From contig JAYMTL010000069.1 of assembly GCA_036897445.1 (NCBI GenBank), positions 1-64,000 of the forward strand: a stretch of 64,000 nucleotides of DNA, read 5' to 3'. Shown in pieces: positions 36,367 through 51,273 of the stretch (position 1 is the stretch's first letter; each line of letters starts with the position of its first letter). Below the pieces are notes generated by a model. It ran no database searches. It worked only from the letters and a program-made list of their open reading frames with translations, and had not been told where the DNA came from. Origin of the DNA: Pelargonium tetragonum. Taxonomy: Eukaryota > Streptophyta > Magnoliopsida > Geraniales > Geraniaceae. The position numbers and the translations under genes are program-made.

Positions 36367-38603
36367 TGTTATCCAGGAAACTTTCGGGAAATTCTATATA
36401 GAAAGGTCGCATATTTATATTATATAGTAATAAGATTGCGTTTTCCATAAAAACCGCTCATAAGAACCTTACCTTATTAACGTAAAACTTCGTACATAGT
36501 AAGTGTAACGATGCAAAGCCATTATTCCTTCCTAAAAAAGGGGAGTTATTATTTCTAGATTATAATCCCAGAAAGGAAAGGCCTTAAACTACTAAAGTGA
36601 GTTGCGTCAATGAACCCGGGTTCTTTTTTCTTTTCCTCTACGGGTATAATTCTAATAAAGGGTTTCCTGGAGTACAAAACAATCGCAATTACGAGCATAA
36701 TTTAGAAAAATTCTATATTTATATTAATACGGCTACCCCTGCGTAATAACGGAAGCTTTTACACTTTAATACAGGATCAAAATCGTTATTTCTGATTTGC
36801 TCTTTGCTATACCAATCCTCATTCGCCCTTGTAGTAATAAAATTGACAGGTGTATCCGAGAGTACTCATGATTTTGATCACAAGCTCTCTGTCCTTAAAA
36901 TTTTGAAAGCTACAGACAGTCAGTAGGAAATATTGTGTATAGTAGTCGTCTAATAAGCAAGTAACTGACGAAAAGTAGAAACTAACAAAGGAAATTCTTG
37001 AAATCTAGAAGTAAATCGCAAAGCATAAGGAAATGTACCGTTAAGGGCTCCCTTTATAAAGTATAAAGTAGTAGGTTTAGTTACACAGGATCCCCTAAGG
37101 TTAATGCATAACACGGTTTTGCTGGGTCTTCCCCTGCTGAGGTACCGGGATACTATACCCTTTTTCTATCCTGAGCATCTTCGAAAGTAGTCTATGTCTA
37201 TATGTATCGGTAAACTGTATCTCATATAGAAAGTTTAAGACTGACATATAAGGTATAACTTGGGGCTTAACTAGTTGCAAACCTCTGATTTATAGTAAAA
37301 AATTCCCACTAGATTATAGCGACTTCCTTAATCTTGTAATAAAAACGAAAAAAGGATCCGGCCGAAAAGAACTAAACCCTAGTATTGTATTACTTGTAAG
37401 ATCCTTAAAAATCCAAGAATATAAACAACTCCGATAGTTCTCCTTGAGTTATCTCCAATTGACCTGGAATGGAGCTTCTAGCTTTAGCTTATAGCATTTA
37501 TTTATAGATTAAAACCCACGAGTATAATAGAAATTCTAGGTAGGTATAGGAAAGAAAAAGTATCTAAATGTTTTAAAAATGATAAGCAAGGAAACCTAAA
37601 ACAAATGAAGAGGAGACTCCTAAAAGGCTAACCCACTGCAATGTTCAGATCCGAAAAGTCTTGTATAAAACTACCAAAATTTGTTAGAATGCCCTTGCTT
37701 TAAGAGTTTTTACTATAGCTTGTAGAGAAGACAAAAAGAGTTTAGTTTATCTGAAATGTACAAGACTTTATTTTAATTCCTTATGAACCCCGAATTACCC
37801 TATCAGGAAGCTTAGTTATATTAGTTTCCTTTGAAAGTTTTTTTACTTTACTTTCTATAATTATAATTACGATCTCCCCTACTCCCAGAAAAGTTCTTGC
37901 CTTGAAGAAGATAAATTTTGGATAAGAGCCGCACCCTAAAATATATATTACTTTTTACTAAGATAATAATAGAGGATTGCGAGCTGCTGGCAAAAAAGGA
38001 ATATCACTTAACTAAGTCTCCAAATACTAAAAAAATTTCAATAGAAATCCGTAAAGTACATTCTTAAAGATGCTCCCTGCTTTATCGTTTGTAACATACA
38101 GCTACCTATGTCCTATGAGGTTAACCTTCAAAGCTTCTTAGAGCTGGCATGTCTTATTATATGTTTATCAGCAAAACTTCTAGAATCGGAACTAAATTTC
38201 TCTAAATAGAATAGCGACAGGATACCTTCTTTTAAATTCTTGGTAGAAAACCTACACCCATGAGAAAACAGAAGCTTTATTTATTTATTCGAGCCTCTTG
38301 AAATACCATATAAATGAAACTATCTAGATTTTATATTACAGAATTTGACAGGTCAGATTCATGCGTATATTATTCTTGGGTTATACTTTTAAGCTGCGTA
38401 TGTATGCCCTGTTGACACCTCGACCTTTTTTTAGTTAGGTAAAGGGCTGCCTCAAATACAGGGTTTGTAGCTTATTTAGCAAACCGTCAGGCAAATTTTA
38501 ACAGAAATCGTGTAAAAAGTAAAGTTAGGCAGGACTCTCTAGATACTGGCATCAGAGACAAGGGTCCCGAGGGTCCGGATATGTTCCATAGAAAAGCTAT
38601 ACT

Positions 38604-38630
38604 AAAAGTTGAGTTAATCAACTTCTTTTA
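38604..38630. repeat. Hairpin with 7-bp core stem
   Basis: AAGTTGA (38606-38612) pairs with TCAACTT (38618-38624) across a 5-base loop. Allowing a bulged C at 38625, the stem can extend by a few A-T pairs. Confidence 0.8.
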
Positions 38631-38929
38631 AAAGGAGTTTAATTTGGCGCGTTACTTTATAGAAAAATAAAGGCAATTCTTGATGTTATAAAAAAGGGCC
38701 CAGAGTGACTATAAGCGGACCAAGCACTTTCATTTCAATTTTGAGAGTAAAAAATCTCTCTCTATCTAATAGATAAAGTTTTTAGTATAAGGAGTACCCA
38801 GGATTGCTTTTTAATTTAAGGGGGTATGCCAAAATATCTCCCATTAAGTCAAAATCCCTGTAGTAAGAAAGAAAAAGTGGGGGTCCCCGGTAGAGATATC
38901 TTAAATAAACACTACTCTTACTCGTCTAA

Positions 38930-38957
38930 TTTATAATATAAATTCTTAGATTATAAA
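38930..38957. repeat. AT-rich hairpin, 8-bp stem
   Basis: TTTATAAT and ATTATAAA flank a 12-base loop. It is all A/T, so chance is plausible. Confidence 0.75.
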
Positions 38958-39230
38958 AAGACTCTATCCAAATCCTAATCGGATTTCCTCATATTAGTGG
39001 ACACTTGGACCGTGAAAATACAGGATTGCTCCACCCCTTTTATTCAGCAGAGCGCCCCCATAGGAATAACTTACTAGTACTACCAGGGGTTCATAACCCT
39101 TTTTAGTTTAGTGTAAATTTATGTAAAGTACCTCTTATACTCAGGTATTTTAGACCTATTGAAACTTTGAAGCACACAAAGTAAGCTATAGGACCATCTT
39201 GATTCAACAGGGAATAAACATAACATTAAT

Positions 39231-39248
39231 GTGGAATAAGTGGAATAA
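39231..39248. repeat. Perfect 9-bp tandem duplication
   Basis: GTGGAATAA occurs twice in tandem; part of the 9-bp set. Confidence 0.95.
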
Positions 39249-39365
39249 AATGAATTTTATCTTTGGCTTTTTCAGAGGAAAGAATTCAATGCAAAAACCG
39301 GCGGGCTTAAAAGAAAGTTTTTAAAATAGGCAGTAACTCAATTTGAAAACAAGTACGGGCACCCT

Positions 39366-39389
39366 CTCTACCTAAAGCTCTACCTAAAG
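39366..39389. repeat. Perfect 12-bp tandem duplication
   Basis: CTCTACCTAAAG occurs twice in tandem, 118 bp from the 9-bp duplication at 39231. Confidence 0.95.
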
Positions 39390-40782
39390 GGGCTGTTACG
39401 TATAATATTTAGATTATAAGAAATGTCAAGTTTTTATAACTTTATAAACATGAGTTTTAACTCTGTTGTTTAGCAAATATTTATTCTTTTACTTTAAATA
39501 GACTTTGTCAAGCTAACCTGCGGATCTAGGAATCTTGGGTACATCCTTCCAACTACCTGAATAAAGACTCTTTTGGTATTTTAGTTTTTAAGGTCTTTCT
39601 TGTATTAGAAAATCAAGCTATAGGGAAGCCTGGTTAACTTCTATTGTAAAATAGGAAATGTAACTCTAGCTATTAGCTATTATAGAGTCTTACTTAGGGT
39701 TCCTCTTGGTATTAGGAAAAGATAGCTACTAATAAATTTTACAGTTCCGAAGTAGCACATAAGCTATAGAAAATACATAAACTCCTAGTAAATCGGGTAG
39801 AGAGATCTTTCTAATAAAATTGAATTTAAAGTATAAGGGATACTTTCTTGCAACCTCGGATACAAGTACTACTTAAGGGTACCCACCTAGATTTTGAAAA
39901 CTTCTGTTCCAAGTTTATAACAAGAGAGTAAGCGGGATTCCTTTTTAGATTCTATTGTTGTACCTTAGCCAGCCTTACAAAGAATCCACATTTCCTAAGC
40001 CAAAACTTAGCGTTTTCATTTGAATCTATAGTAAATAAATTACTTTTTATCTTATTTGGCTCCAGAACCCGGTTACTTTATTTTGAGTTAATAAATGATT
40101 TAAACTTTATTAATAATTAGGGGTTGTCAATAAGAGCGGAAATCCAAAGCAAAGGGCTTCCATATTCAATACGCTAAACCGGTTTTATCTTTGAAGCAAT
40201 ACAAAAAAATATAGGGCAACCCAAGACACTTAGAAAAGGATGCAAAACAAAAGAATAAATCTAAAAACTTGAGTAAAGCTCGAAGAGGTCAAAGAGTCCT
40301 TAATTAATTTAAAATTAAAAGAAAATCCGGTAATTAAAGCTATATCTATCCCACGGAATACTACAAGAAAAAGCTCCCTTTTAGTGTATAGAGACCCCTT
40401 TTTAGAGTTATAGCGCAGGAACTCTCAGTACAAATAATTAACGAGAATTAAAGGCCCCCTAAGCAGCACCCGAAGACTGAAAAGGTATTTTTAAGATAGC
40501 AAAAATAGAAAACGGATTTCCTTTATGAAATGTCTATTATTATGAGATTTCTCAGTAAACAGGGGCATAAGAGCACCCGTGGTGAGTTGGATTGACAAAA
40601 GCAAGCTGTGAAGAAGGGATTTTCATAGAACCCCGTACAAAATAAATCTTGGAATAAAAAGTCTAATAATTTAGATTTCAAGCGAACACCCGCCCTGTTA
40701 TTAGTAAATAGAAGAAATTTTTTAGTCCTTAATTACATTACCTCTCTTTTCTTTAAAGGAAGTTGTAGATTAATAAATATGG

Positions 40783-40800
40783 TAGAAAAGTTAGAAAAGT
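40783..40800. repeat. Perfect 9-bp tandem duplication
   Basis: TAGAAAAGT occurs twice in tandem; part of the 9-bp set. Confidence 0.95.
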
Positions 40801-41682
40801 CCCTGGAAGCATTACTGAGTTTTTAATAACCTATCCCGGGATTGCTTTACTAAAATCCCACTTTAAACGGGGTTTTTGAATAAATAGGCGAGCAAAATAG
40901 GAACTTTATCTGGATAGGGCAGGGTGGCTTTACTTAATTAAGTTTTTTGGGCTGGAGGGAGGCCTTTAAACTTCGGTTTAGTTTTCCTTTGCTTTTTGGT
41001 ACTCGGATAGGAAAGGGTTACTCCTAACATAGCAGCACTTTCAGTTCAAGGAACTTTCCTGCTAGAAGTGGAGATTTCTACCCTTTTGTCCGTAGATTAA
41101 GAGCCCTTTTCGTAAAAATTAAGTTCGAGTTAGAACCTAAAAGGAAGCTTTACCCAAGAATTCAATCGGTAAAAAGGTATACCAAAGCTAAAGACAAATA
41201 CGGGCCCTCTTTAAACAGAGTCCACTCTATTTAACTAGATCTAAGTGGCGTAACTTTTAGTGGACCCCTGGGGAGCTTCTAGAATTTAGGATTTTTCTAT
41301 TCCTGTAAGAGATTTCGCATAAAATCGAATTCAAATGCTTTTTAGAAAGCTCATTTCATAGAATTTCTTAAGACTTTAGAAAAGAGAGGACTCCCCTATG
41401 AAAATGGAATGTGCTAAAAAGTGATTGAGGTTTAAGGATTTCCATTATTCTGCCTCTAAAATAGAGATTATATGCAGTGTAATTAAAAGGGCATAAAATT
41501 TTAATTCATTCCGTTAATTAGTAAGACAAGTTTTTCTTAAAGCTAACAGATATTTCCTAATATAGATAACTTAACGAATGGGTGCTTTTATAGTAACAAA
41601 AAAACGGAAATTCTAAATTTATAACATGCCGAATTGCTTTCGTTCCCGGATTTAACAAAAAGGGTGCCTGAGCTTGCTCTGT

Positions 41683-41698
41683 AGGAATTAAGGAATTA
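41683..41698. repeat. Perfect 8-bp tandem duplication
   Basis: AGGAATTA occurs twice in tandem. Confidence 0.9.
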
Positions 41699-44600
41699 AA
41701 TAAAATAGAGTCTAAAGTTTTTGGGATAACAGTGGGGTGTACTATTTACGGAGCTTTGGTGAAGAGCAAATCGTAAATTTAATTAGGGGGGTTCCTTGTG
41801 TAGTTAGTGCTGACTTATACTTAATAAGATAATCATAGCATCAAAGTCCTTGGCTGCCATAGTCCAGGGCTACTGGGTAGAGTTGAGAAAAGATATTTGT
41901 TGCTGTATTCTAAAAACTCTCTAGGTCAATAGGTTAGGAGAATTCCTATTCAGCTAACACCTAGTAAATTAAGGTCATGTAATGGCATTCTGAATTTTTC
42001 ATTTTAAGGGGAACGCATAAAAAGAGAAGCTCTAATTGACAATAAAAGTGATTTAGCGTGTTTACTTGAGGTTGGGGCCCTTAGCTATTATAACTTTTGC
42101 TTACTCGTAGGGGATATCCAAAAAGTTTAAGGCTCTGTCCTTTATAGGAACTCCTGACAGCTCTCAATTTTAAATGTTATAGATCCCCATTCCTAAATCT
42201 AAGTATTTTGCTTTACTGTGAAGTACAAAATTTCACTAAGTATTCATTTTAAGTAAGGAATTTGTTCATTTCCTTGCAAATGGATAAGGGTTAAAAGCCC
42301 TTTGAGCGACACATTTAAACTTGAAAAGAGGAGGATTCCAATTAGTATAAAATAGAAACTAAGTTCCTTAACTTCGTTACCTAAAAACCTACAGTGCATA
42401 AATCAATTTTCTTAATTCCTTATATTCCAAACTGGAGTAGAGAGTCACTCGTTATTCTATATCCTTACTTAATTACGTGATTTTTCCGCTGGGATAGGAT
42501 ATAAGGCATTCCGTTTCGTGTGTTGGTATAGGGCCTCAAAAATATATAGCGTCACCCTGTACCCTTGATATTAAGCTAAACCTGGAAAATAGGGACGAGG
42601 ACTCATTAGATACAAAAACTCTATATAATGTAAACTTTATACTCAAGCACTTTGTGTCATACTTCTTAGTGTTGCAAGCTAAGATTCTAGCCCTATTTAT
42701 TTTCTACAGAGATGCATTTAATTTCTTACATTCTATGAGAATAAGCTAATTCACTTACCGGTAAAAAACTATATACATTTTGGCAAAGTCAGAATAATTA
42801 GAATTCTTATAATTAAAGGTACAAACTCTCGCAACCTTCTAAACCAAGTACAAGGACAACTACTTATTTATATGTAAAAGAGATCCCAACCTTGCTTATA
42901 TATAAAATCTTCCCTATCCAACTTTTCCAGATGAAGAAATGGAACTGTACTCTTAATCCTAAAGCGATTCTGGGGCCATTTATGTAGCCGCAGCCCATAA
43001 TGCACTTCAGAACCCCTCAAACCTCCATTTCCATGTTTTACTCCGTCTTTTAAAAACTTTTATATGACAGGAGTCAGTTCTAACAAATTTTAAAAACTCC
43101 AAGTTAATTTTATAGGATGTACCCCCTTAGACGAGTAGTCCTAGAAAGAGATTCAGCATTTTGGTTGACCCAGCAAGGGGAAGTATATACATATCGTATG
43201 CAGTGAATAAAGAATGGAACAAATATCTAATTGCTTTCGTAATTAACATTATTTGTATTCAAAAAAAGAGACTTTAGGGTTAAAGCAGCAGGGGTAACTT
43301 ACAGCTTGTCTATCATAGATGAGAAAATTCCCCGGACTCCTTATTACTACAGGACTTTTTAATTTATATCTAGTAGAGTCAGGCACTTTACTTTAACCGG
43401 GCTACGCGCTTTCTTTCTAAACGTAATTTGAAGTTACTTTATATTGATTGAACTAAGTTCCAAATCGAGAAACGCTAAAAACTAAAAAGAAGCTGCTCTA
43501 ACAAGGGCCTATAAAGTGCAAGAACAGCTGTTTTATTGAATAATAAATTAAGTCGGCTATACACCTACGAGTAAAGAAGCGGCCTAAAACCCGTTTATAA
43601 AGTTTAAAAAGTCTGTACCAGGCTCTCCTTGTACCCCAAGGGTATGCTATATAATATTAAGTTCTAAAAACCCGAAGTACATCCCTGTAAAGTCTTATTC
43701 CTTGAATTGAAAACGAATCAGAAAAGACTAATACAATATCTCAGTAACAAGGTAGTGTATTCTCTAAGACAGCTCCTTCTAAAGCCCGGGGACCCCTTTT
43801 ATTAACTTAAGTGAAGTGTGAAGGACTCCTTACTTAAATGTAACTATGTTTATTATAGGATAAGAATTGCTTTGTCGGGGGTACTTAAAAAAGGCCCTTA
43901 TGAATATAAATAGGACAAAAGGAAACTCCAGTACGGGTTTGATATTGGATTTACTCAAAAAATAGAATTTCTTTTTTCTTACTTTACTTCGATTGCGGGA
44001 GTCGAAGAGATTTTATTATACTTCACGGGGAATACTCATTTTAAAGTATAGTAAGCTATTAAAGATTAATTAGATTAATCGAAACGGGGGACTTCACCTC
44101 AGATAATATTTTATATACTATGCTAAAAAAAACGAAAACCTCGCTTAAATTTCTTATTCCAGATTTTCTATGAAAATCCTTACAAATTTCCTTAATTTCA
44201 AGCCCCTAACCTATAAGCTTAGAGCAAGTAATAGAATCCCCATTTACTCTTTCTGGGAAGCCCATAGTATTATTATTGAATTCATATAGTATAACTTATA
44301 ACCCAAATTTCTAGTGAGTCTCAACAAACAAAAGTATAAAAAGCAGGGGGATCCTTCACCTCGGGTCAGGATAGAATATAGTTGCATATTAAGAAAACGG
44401 GTTAAATATATAAAAATAGAAGGAAGCCTTTGCATTTTCAGTACTTTTACAAAACGGGGTACCCGGGAGTAAACTTTCTTTGCCTTTATTAACTGACTCA
44501 CAAAAGTAAATGTTAATACAACGAAACTTCTCGGTTAGAGCTACTAAGTTGCAATTTCCTCACAGAATGCTCCGGATTGAGGAAATCTTGATAAGCAAAA

Positions 44601-47600
44601 AAGGAATTCTAGAACAAAAAAAGTGAGCGGGCAAAGACTAAGTAAGGCCTATTTTTTATCATTACAAACTTTAGAGGCCGTGTTTGTTGGGACTCCCCTA
44701 TTCCTATTCTACATATGAACTCTTGGTAAATAAAGCAGGGACACCTAAGATAAGATTACATTAAAGAAGTTAAACCTCGTGGAATTTAAGTTACAATTAA
44801 CAGGGCGGGGTCCCTTTGATGCTCTTGAACGGATTAGGCTGTGAGAAGCTTGTATAACTATACCCGCGAGGGTTTCCTTAAGGACTTCGTAGCCGACTCT
44901 ATTATTTTATTAAGTATTAAATTAACTAAGATCTGAATCGCGCTGACTTTAGTGGTAACTTTCTCTCGGTAATAAATAACTTGTGTTTCTAAACCAGATG
45001 TATAGATGAATTGACAACTTGTACTTGTATAAGGGACTCCTTGTAAGACATTACTTTAGTGATATAGGCAGCGTTTTTTTAAAAAACCCCTTTCATTTTG
45101 CATATAGATCGGCTTTAGCTCTGAACTTAAGTTATTTGTACACACATGCAAACAAGAAAAACCCAGGGGCATTTAAACAAGCTAAAATTTAGGTTACTAT
45201 AACACCTTCTAAACTTTAAATTTCATTTCCTTATAAGTAATAAAACTAAGTACCCGTTGACCTTAAATCCCCTTTGACTCCTGAAATTTATAGAATACAA
45301 ACAAAAAGAGGGCTGTCCAAGAGTTTCTAGTTATAAAACTGGCAATTAGTAGAGCTCTTTTGGGGTTATGGAACTTTTTAAAGGGTTGCACTAAGTTACT
45401 CCTTAGACACCAAAGAAATTCCGTGTCACAGGAAAGTTTTCCCTGTCATACTTTACTGAAGAATTAAATAGAAATCGTCGAAATAGACTGCTAAGGCATA
45501 ACCTTTATCTACAAAAGCGCTTTTACTAAAGATACAAGTACTTGTGTAACCCTTCTTATAAGAGATGCTGAAACTTTAAGAGTCCATGGGTTTCAAAATT
45601 CCTTCTTTTTTTGTGAGGAGAACCCGATAGGTATCAGATAAATAAAAGCTAGAACGAAATGCTTGTTTAGAGTTTTGTCCTATATTCCTCTATTTAAGAA
45701 TTTAATGGAGCCTTGTTAACTTTACAACAGCACAAAAAAAGCGACTACTAGCTAAAAGCTAGCTTAGGGAATAGATCCTTTAAAGTTTTTCTCACTTCGA
45801 GTTTTTGGCCTTTTTAAAACCTTAACTAAAAGAAGCTCCAGTTATCATAGGTTACAACGAGCCCTCCAGGTTTGTATATTCAAAAAAGTTCTTTTATTAC
45901 AAATTGGAAAATGCGCGCTAGGGTCTTTTTTGAGAACTAGCCACTATAAAAGACATAAAAAAGTATAGGAATCTTAAGGTCTCTTTTAGAGGGTTTCTAA
46001 AGACGTAACTTACCCTGGATTTCCTGAAGGTAGAAGTTAAGTTCCCTTAATTGTCCTCCTATTTGAGAAAGTGATAGAAAAGTTTTAGGGGTTTATTATA
46101 CGCAAACAGGTTGCAGGGATACACAGAAGAAAGGAAAAACCCATAAGGATTAAAGCTCTGTATTAAGTAGAAATCTCTTTATGACTTTAACCTGGGTATT
46201 GGTTTGTAGTATATAATGTATCGCCAATTCCTTTTCATTTAAAAATAAAGATTAGTACCCCTTTTTGGGTAACCCCGGCTTCTTTATAAAAAGCTAAAAA
46301 TGGATTTAAGAGATCATAATAGACGCTTTTGGGTAAGAAAAAACATTTGCTTTACTCTTGTTAAAATCAAACTTTGTGCAACTACAAGATAGATTTTAGG
46401 GCCCTTAATAAAGGACTGCTTGTATAGGTTAATATAGTTTTATAGCCTTTGAATATTCTAAGATTCTTAGTCTTGATTTACCAAAGCCTAAAGGAGACTC
46501 CTAAATAAGGAAAAGAGCTAACCGAATAAATCCTGTGTTTTAAATTCTAGTAAGTAAGAATGAAATGGGGAGATTTTTATACTATATAATAGAAAGTCTT
46601 GAAGCTTAAATTTTGACTAGGAACGTCAAGTGGGCACAATACTGAACTAAAAATATCGAAGATGTAGTAAAATATAAGTATATAAAGATTTTTAAAGGAT
46701 CCGAGATCTTAGGGTTTTAGGTTCAATTTTTTTTGCTTTCCCTTCTACGTGAGGATTTAAATCTAAATAGGGGGTGCAAATATTAATATCGAAAGTTCTC
46801 TAACAAATAGATGCTGGGCTTTCTTAATTACCCTTGGGGTTAAGGTTATGCTTTTGAATTACGTATATTTTGTAAAACCTAGATCTTTATAGATTGCAAG
46901 GGTTAAGAGGGCCCCTTATAACCGGACACGCTGATGTGCTAAACAAAGGGCAGGAAATCCTAAAAAAATGAATCAAACCTGTTCTATAGGCTTTAAGTCA
47001 TTACTCTATCTTCTACAAAGTATAGTTAAAAGTAGTTAAAAACTTTACTCAATTTACTAAGTTTTTTATTCCTAGGCATACCGAAGCCACAGCTTTTGTA
47101 AAACTGAAAAAGACCCTTTGGGGATTACAAGGCTCCTATTTCTAAGGTAGAGATATGATTGATGGGGAAGGAGAAAATCCATTTCATGCGGGAGTTCCCG
47201 TGAGTTATTTTATAAACAAAACCGCAATACCGGGGACAAAGGGGTCCTAAAATCCTATATTACTGTGGCTAATCGAGGGCTTAGGAGTTCGCTTTAGATT
47301 GCTTATTAAAACTCTTTTCTACTGAAAGATTTTTGGATAAAGTAAGATCCTCATGAGAACCTAAGTAAAGTGGGCTTTCTAAAGTTAGAGAATTCTCCCT
47401 TTTTAAAGTCTAAATCAAAGTATACACTAGAATATGACAAAAAGTATTAAAGTACTCTTGGAAATAATTGCTGATTTCAAGATCAAGATATAGGGACAAG
47501 AGTTCTTATACTATGTCTAACGTGGGCTTCCGGCGTAACACAAAATTTTCTATACAGCACAAGGCTTGAGGTACCCCTCCAATTGTTTCTTTACTATATA

Positions 47601-48053
47601 CGGGGGTATACATATATACTAAAAAATAATAAAAGCATATAAGCGAGCAGGTTAACCCATTTTTAAGGTATCTCTAGAAGAGGGCGAAGTGTCAAGATAA
47701 AGGTTAAGTTATGTGCGATCTAACTATTTACTATACTCTTTAAACTTAAGGAAGCTTTCTATTCTATCTTAGGCAGGTTGGGATATAACAAAAGTATTCA
47801 CTTCCAACCCTTTTCGCTTTAACTAACACTAACATAGGGTAACCGGAAATTCCGAATTTTATGCTCTAATAATTACAAGTAGGGGCAATTCTAAGAGAGA
47901 TGAAAGTGTATCCAACTCTAGGTTTTCAAGGGTATTTCTCTTACCTATCTAATAGCAAAAACTCGGTATTTACTTAATTTAGGAAGGCGGATCGCTTAAT
48001 TGGATAACACAAGAATGATACTCAGGTCTATTAGAGACAAGAAAAGCCTCTTC

Positions 48054-48071
48054 TTCAATAAATTCAATAAA
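48054..48071. repeat. Perfect 9-bp tandem duplication
   Basis: TTCAATAAA occurs twice in tandem; part of the 9-bp set. Confidence 0.95.
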
Positions 48072-51000
48072 GAGGTGTCCCCAATTAGAAACTTTTAATT
48101 AAGGAAAGTCTGCTTCTAAACGGAAACTTAGACCTTATAGAAGAGGGGAGGCCTCAGAAGTTTGGTTAGAAAAAACAAGGACTCATTATTCCTATATCAC
48201 GAAAAACCCTGAGAAATAGCGCTCGGAAACAGAGCTGTAGCCTTTAAAAAGGACTTCCCAAGTCAAATTATGGAGTATTTGCCTATAAACTCTCAAGGAA
48301 TACAAATCTGAAAAGCACCCTACGGGCATCTATCTAGAACATATAAAGTGCGCTCTAATAAACCCGGATCCCCATCTAGATACTGTAGAAAAAAGAAATT
48401 ACGTTCTAAAGCTTTGTAATACTTCGAGTTCCTAACTAAAAGGAGAAACTTATTTTCCACATGTTGACCCAAGAACTTTTTGTGTAACTACTCATAAAAG
48501 GGAGATCCTTTACTGACTCAGCTTCTCGAAGTTCTATTTATTCATATTACATTGAGAATATCAAAATAATACTAGTAACCTCTAATAGAGAATTGCCATA
48601 TTTAGGGGTCCTTATCTTCAAAGTAGAGTCCCTCATATAATACTCAATACAGTCTATAAATTTTACACAAGAATTCGATACCGGGCTTTGAGCTTTCCCT
48701 AAGAGTACATATAAAACCGCCCTGCGCTCATTCCTTGAAAACATCATTCTATTCTATAGTAGTTCTTGTATGTAACTTTTCTAAGTGTTCACTATACTTG
48801 ACTTTTATAAAGGCATTACGCAAATTCGAGCAAGACTTAACCACAGTTGAACTAAACTCTTTTGTGCTTGTATCTATATTCAGAGGAGACTCTCTAAAAT
48901 GAGCTGGGTTTATGACTAAGTAAGAGGACTCCTTTCCTTAAATACGAAACAAAAGAGGTGTAAGGATACTGGTAAGGGGGATCCCGGCGGAAGGTTATGA
49001 CAAATAATTATTCCATTTCATTTTCTAATTGTAATAGCTCCCAGTTTAGCTTGAGAACTCTTTTATTTCTATCCAGAGCAACCCCGTGCAGATGTAGTAA
49101 GTAAACCCTTTTTATTATGAAAAATAGAAATTTACGGAGTGCCCTCTTATACATAGTTATAACTTCCTCATGAAATAGAAATTACCCTATTATATACTAT
49201 ATACTGTATTAAGATTAAAGGGTTCTAGTTTAATGCCGAAATAGAAAGCAGGTTTTTTACCTTTTAAAGGTAGTACTAAGGGCTTCGCACCTTTTCCATT
49301 GTTCAGCAGCCTCAAAGTTAACGCAAAGTATATGGATAAAGATTTTTGGATGCCAGGCGTAGATTTAGAGAGTCACTCTGAAGGAGATCTGAAAAGCACC
49401 TAATCTTAAAAAAATCTTTTTCAGGGTGAAACATCTCAAGATCTAGCTTACTGATACTAAAAGAAAAGTAATAGTACTCCTTTTTATAGGATAGCTTAAC
49501 TTGTTATACATCGGGACTTTTACCTTGTGTTGTGTAAGGAAGATCTTTACCCTTTCAATAGAACACAATACTTTTAAAGAAACTACTAGAGCTGGAAGCC
49601 CCTAACCCAATAATATGCTTAAAAGTTAGCGAACGAAATGATAAAGCTTGACCGGAAAGGTCCCTAAAGAGCGGATCTATAAGAAAGTTATTAAGTTATA
49701 AAGAAGATTTTTTATGGAATAAGTCCACTCTCCTTAGGATACAAAACTAGAAGGAAAGTCTTCATTTTAATAATAAGAGAAGGGCTCCTGTTCCGCTTTT
49801 ATTTTAGACTAGTTCAGATATTTCCGAGTATGTTATTTCGATTCTATTCTATGGCACCCCTTTTTGTTAACCTTGGCGCTAATGTTTACCTAAAGACACT
49901 TCTTACATATAAGCCTGGGGAGTACTTTTCTTACAAGTTCTATTTCTGTAATCACTGCTATTTGGCCTAAGGCGCTTGACTTCTGAGTAAAAGCAGACTT
50001 TATGAGGTTCTCTATAAAATCTCAGCCTATACCTATAACAAACACAGAGCTCTCTTAATATGCTTGTATAGTTGCTTCTTTTTCCTAAACCACCCGAAGT
50101 TAAAGTACTTTTGCCTTTAGTATATACCTTTCCATTAGCGACTCCATAAGGTTTCTTATATCCTATCCCGATACATTGAGATTTGGAGATTGCAAGCGGA
50201 AAGATAATGCCTTATAGAAGCACGCCTCCTTAGGAATCCCAGATTAGTGTTAAAACTCCAAGTTCTAGGCAGGGCCCGTTACGTAAATTGAGCGCGGGAC
50301 TTTGCTCTTTATTTTTGGGAAGTGCTTTTTCACTAACTCCCAATTATTTAGGTTTAAGGTAGGATACATAGTCAAAATGAATATTTTACAAAAGTTGTTG
50401 AAAAAGCGCCAGATTTGAGCCTAAATTAAGAGCTTCACTAAAGTCTTATTGGCAGTATCGCCTTCTTAAAGAAACCTTAAGTGTCGTGTATTCCGTCCTA
50501 CAGTAGATTATGGGGTGTGTACCACTAAAAAGACTCGGAGCGCACTTTCGGATTTAAGGCAAAAGCAGGGCAACCTTTAATATATCAGAAAACGCACAGG
50601 TTTCCTATAAAAAGAGGTAATTCTGAAAGTATAACTAACTTCTTGAGGTGAGTAGGGATATTTGAGATTTTTCTTCGGGGTATACTAACAAAAACAAGTT
50701 AGGGTTTATAAATGTGGCAAAGGAGCCCTTTTTTTGTATTGTACAAGGCCCCTCTAAAGCAAAAAGGCTAAACTGCAGTGCTGAAAAAATACAAGACTTG
50801 TTTAATACAAAAGAAAAAGTTTACTTATAGGATAACCCGATTTTATTGCCCCAAATTTTTAAAAGAATCTCCTATGATTTTTTCATTTTTGGTTACCTTT
50901 TATAGTTATAGTAGCGATCTTTTTTTTTAGTGAGTAATATGCATCTAGAGTTGCTTAATTCGGGGTCTTACACGAAAGTAGCTTTACTGGTAGGGGTCCC

Positions 51001-51255
51001 GTATAACCCACTGGCTTGATGAGAGCTTGGTGTTTATCCTGTGAAAAATCCAGGCAGGGAGTAGAAACAGTATGAGTATGCGCCTAAGTTTATTCAGCCC
51101 TACACAGGGTGGGTTACATAAAAGAGATCTAACTTAAAAGTATAGAATCCTGAGTCTGAGCCCAGTCAACTATAAGAAAATTTTGGCACTCTACAACTTC
51201 TAAAAGCATTACACGAAGTTACTCAATTGTAATATAACAAAGTAAAATAAACTTC

Positions 51256-51273
51256 TTTAGTATGTTTAGTATG
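51256..51273. repeat. Perfect 9-bp tandem duplication
   Basis: TTTAGTATG occurs twice in tandem; part of the 9-bp set. Confidence 0.95.

Noticed and set aside
41855-41945. D-arm-like stretch with GGGTAGAG
   Set aside because: No anticodon stem or T-arm could be found, and the ends do not pair.
47985-48050. tRNA-Arg-like GCTTAATTGGATAACAC
   Set aside because: Only the D-loop resembles a tRNA; there is no T loop and no acceptor pairing.
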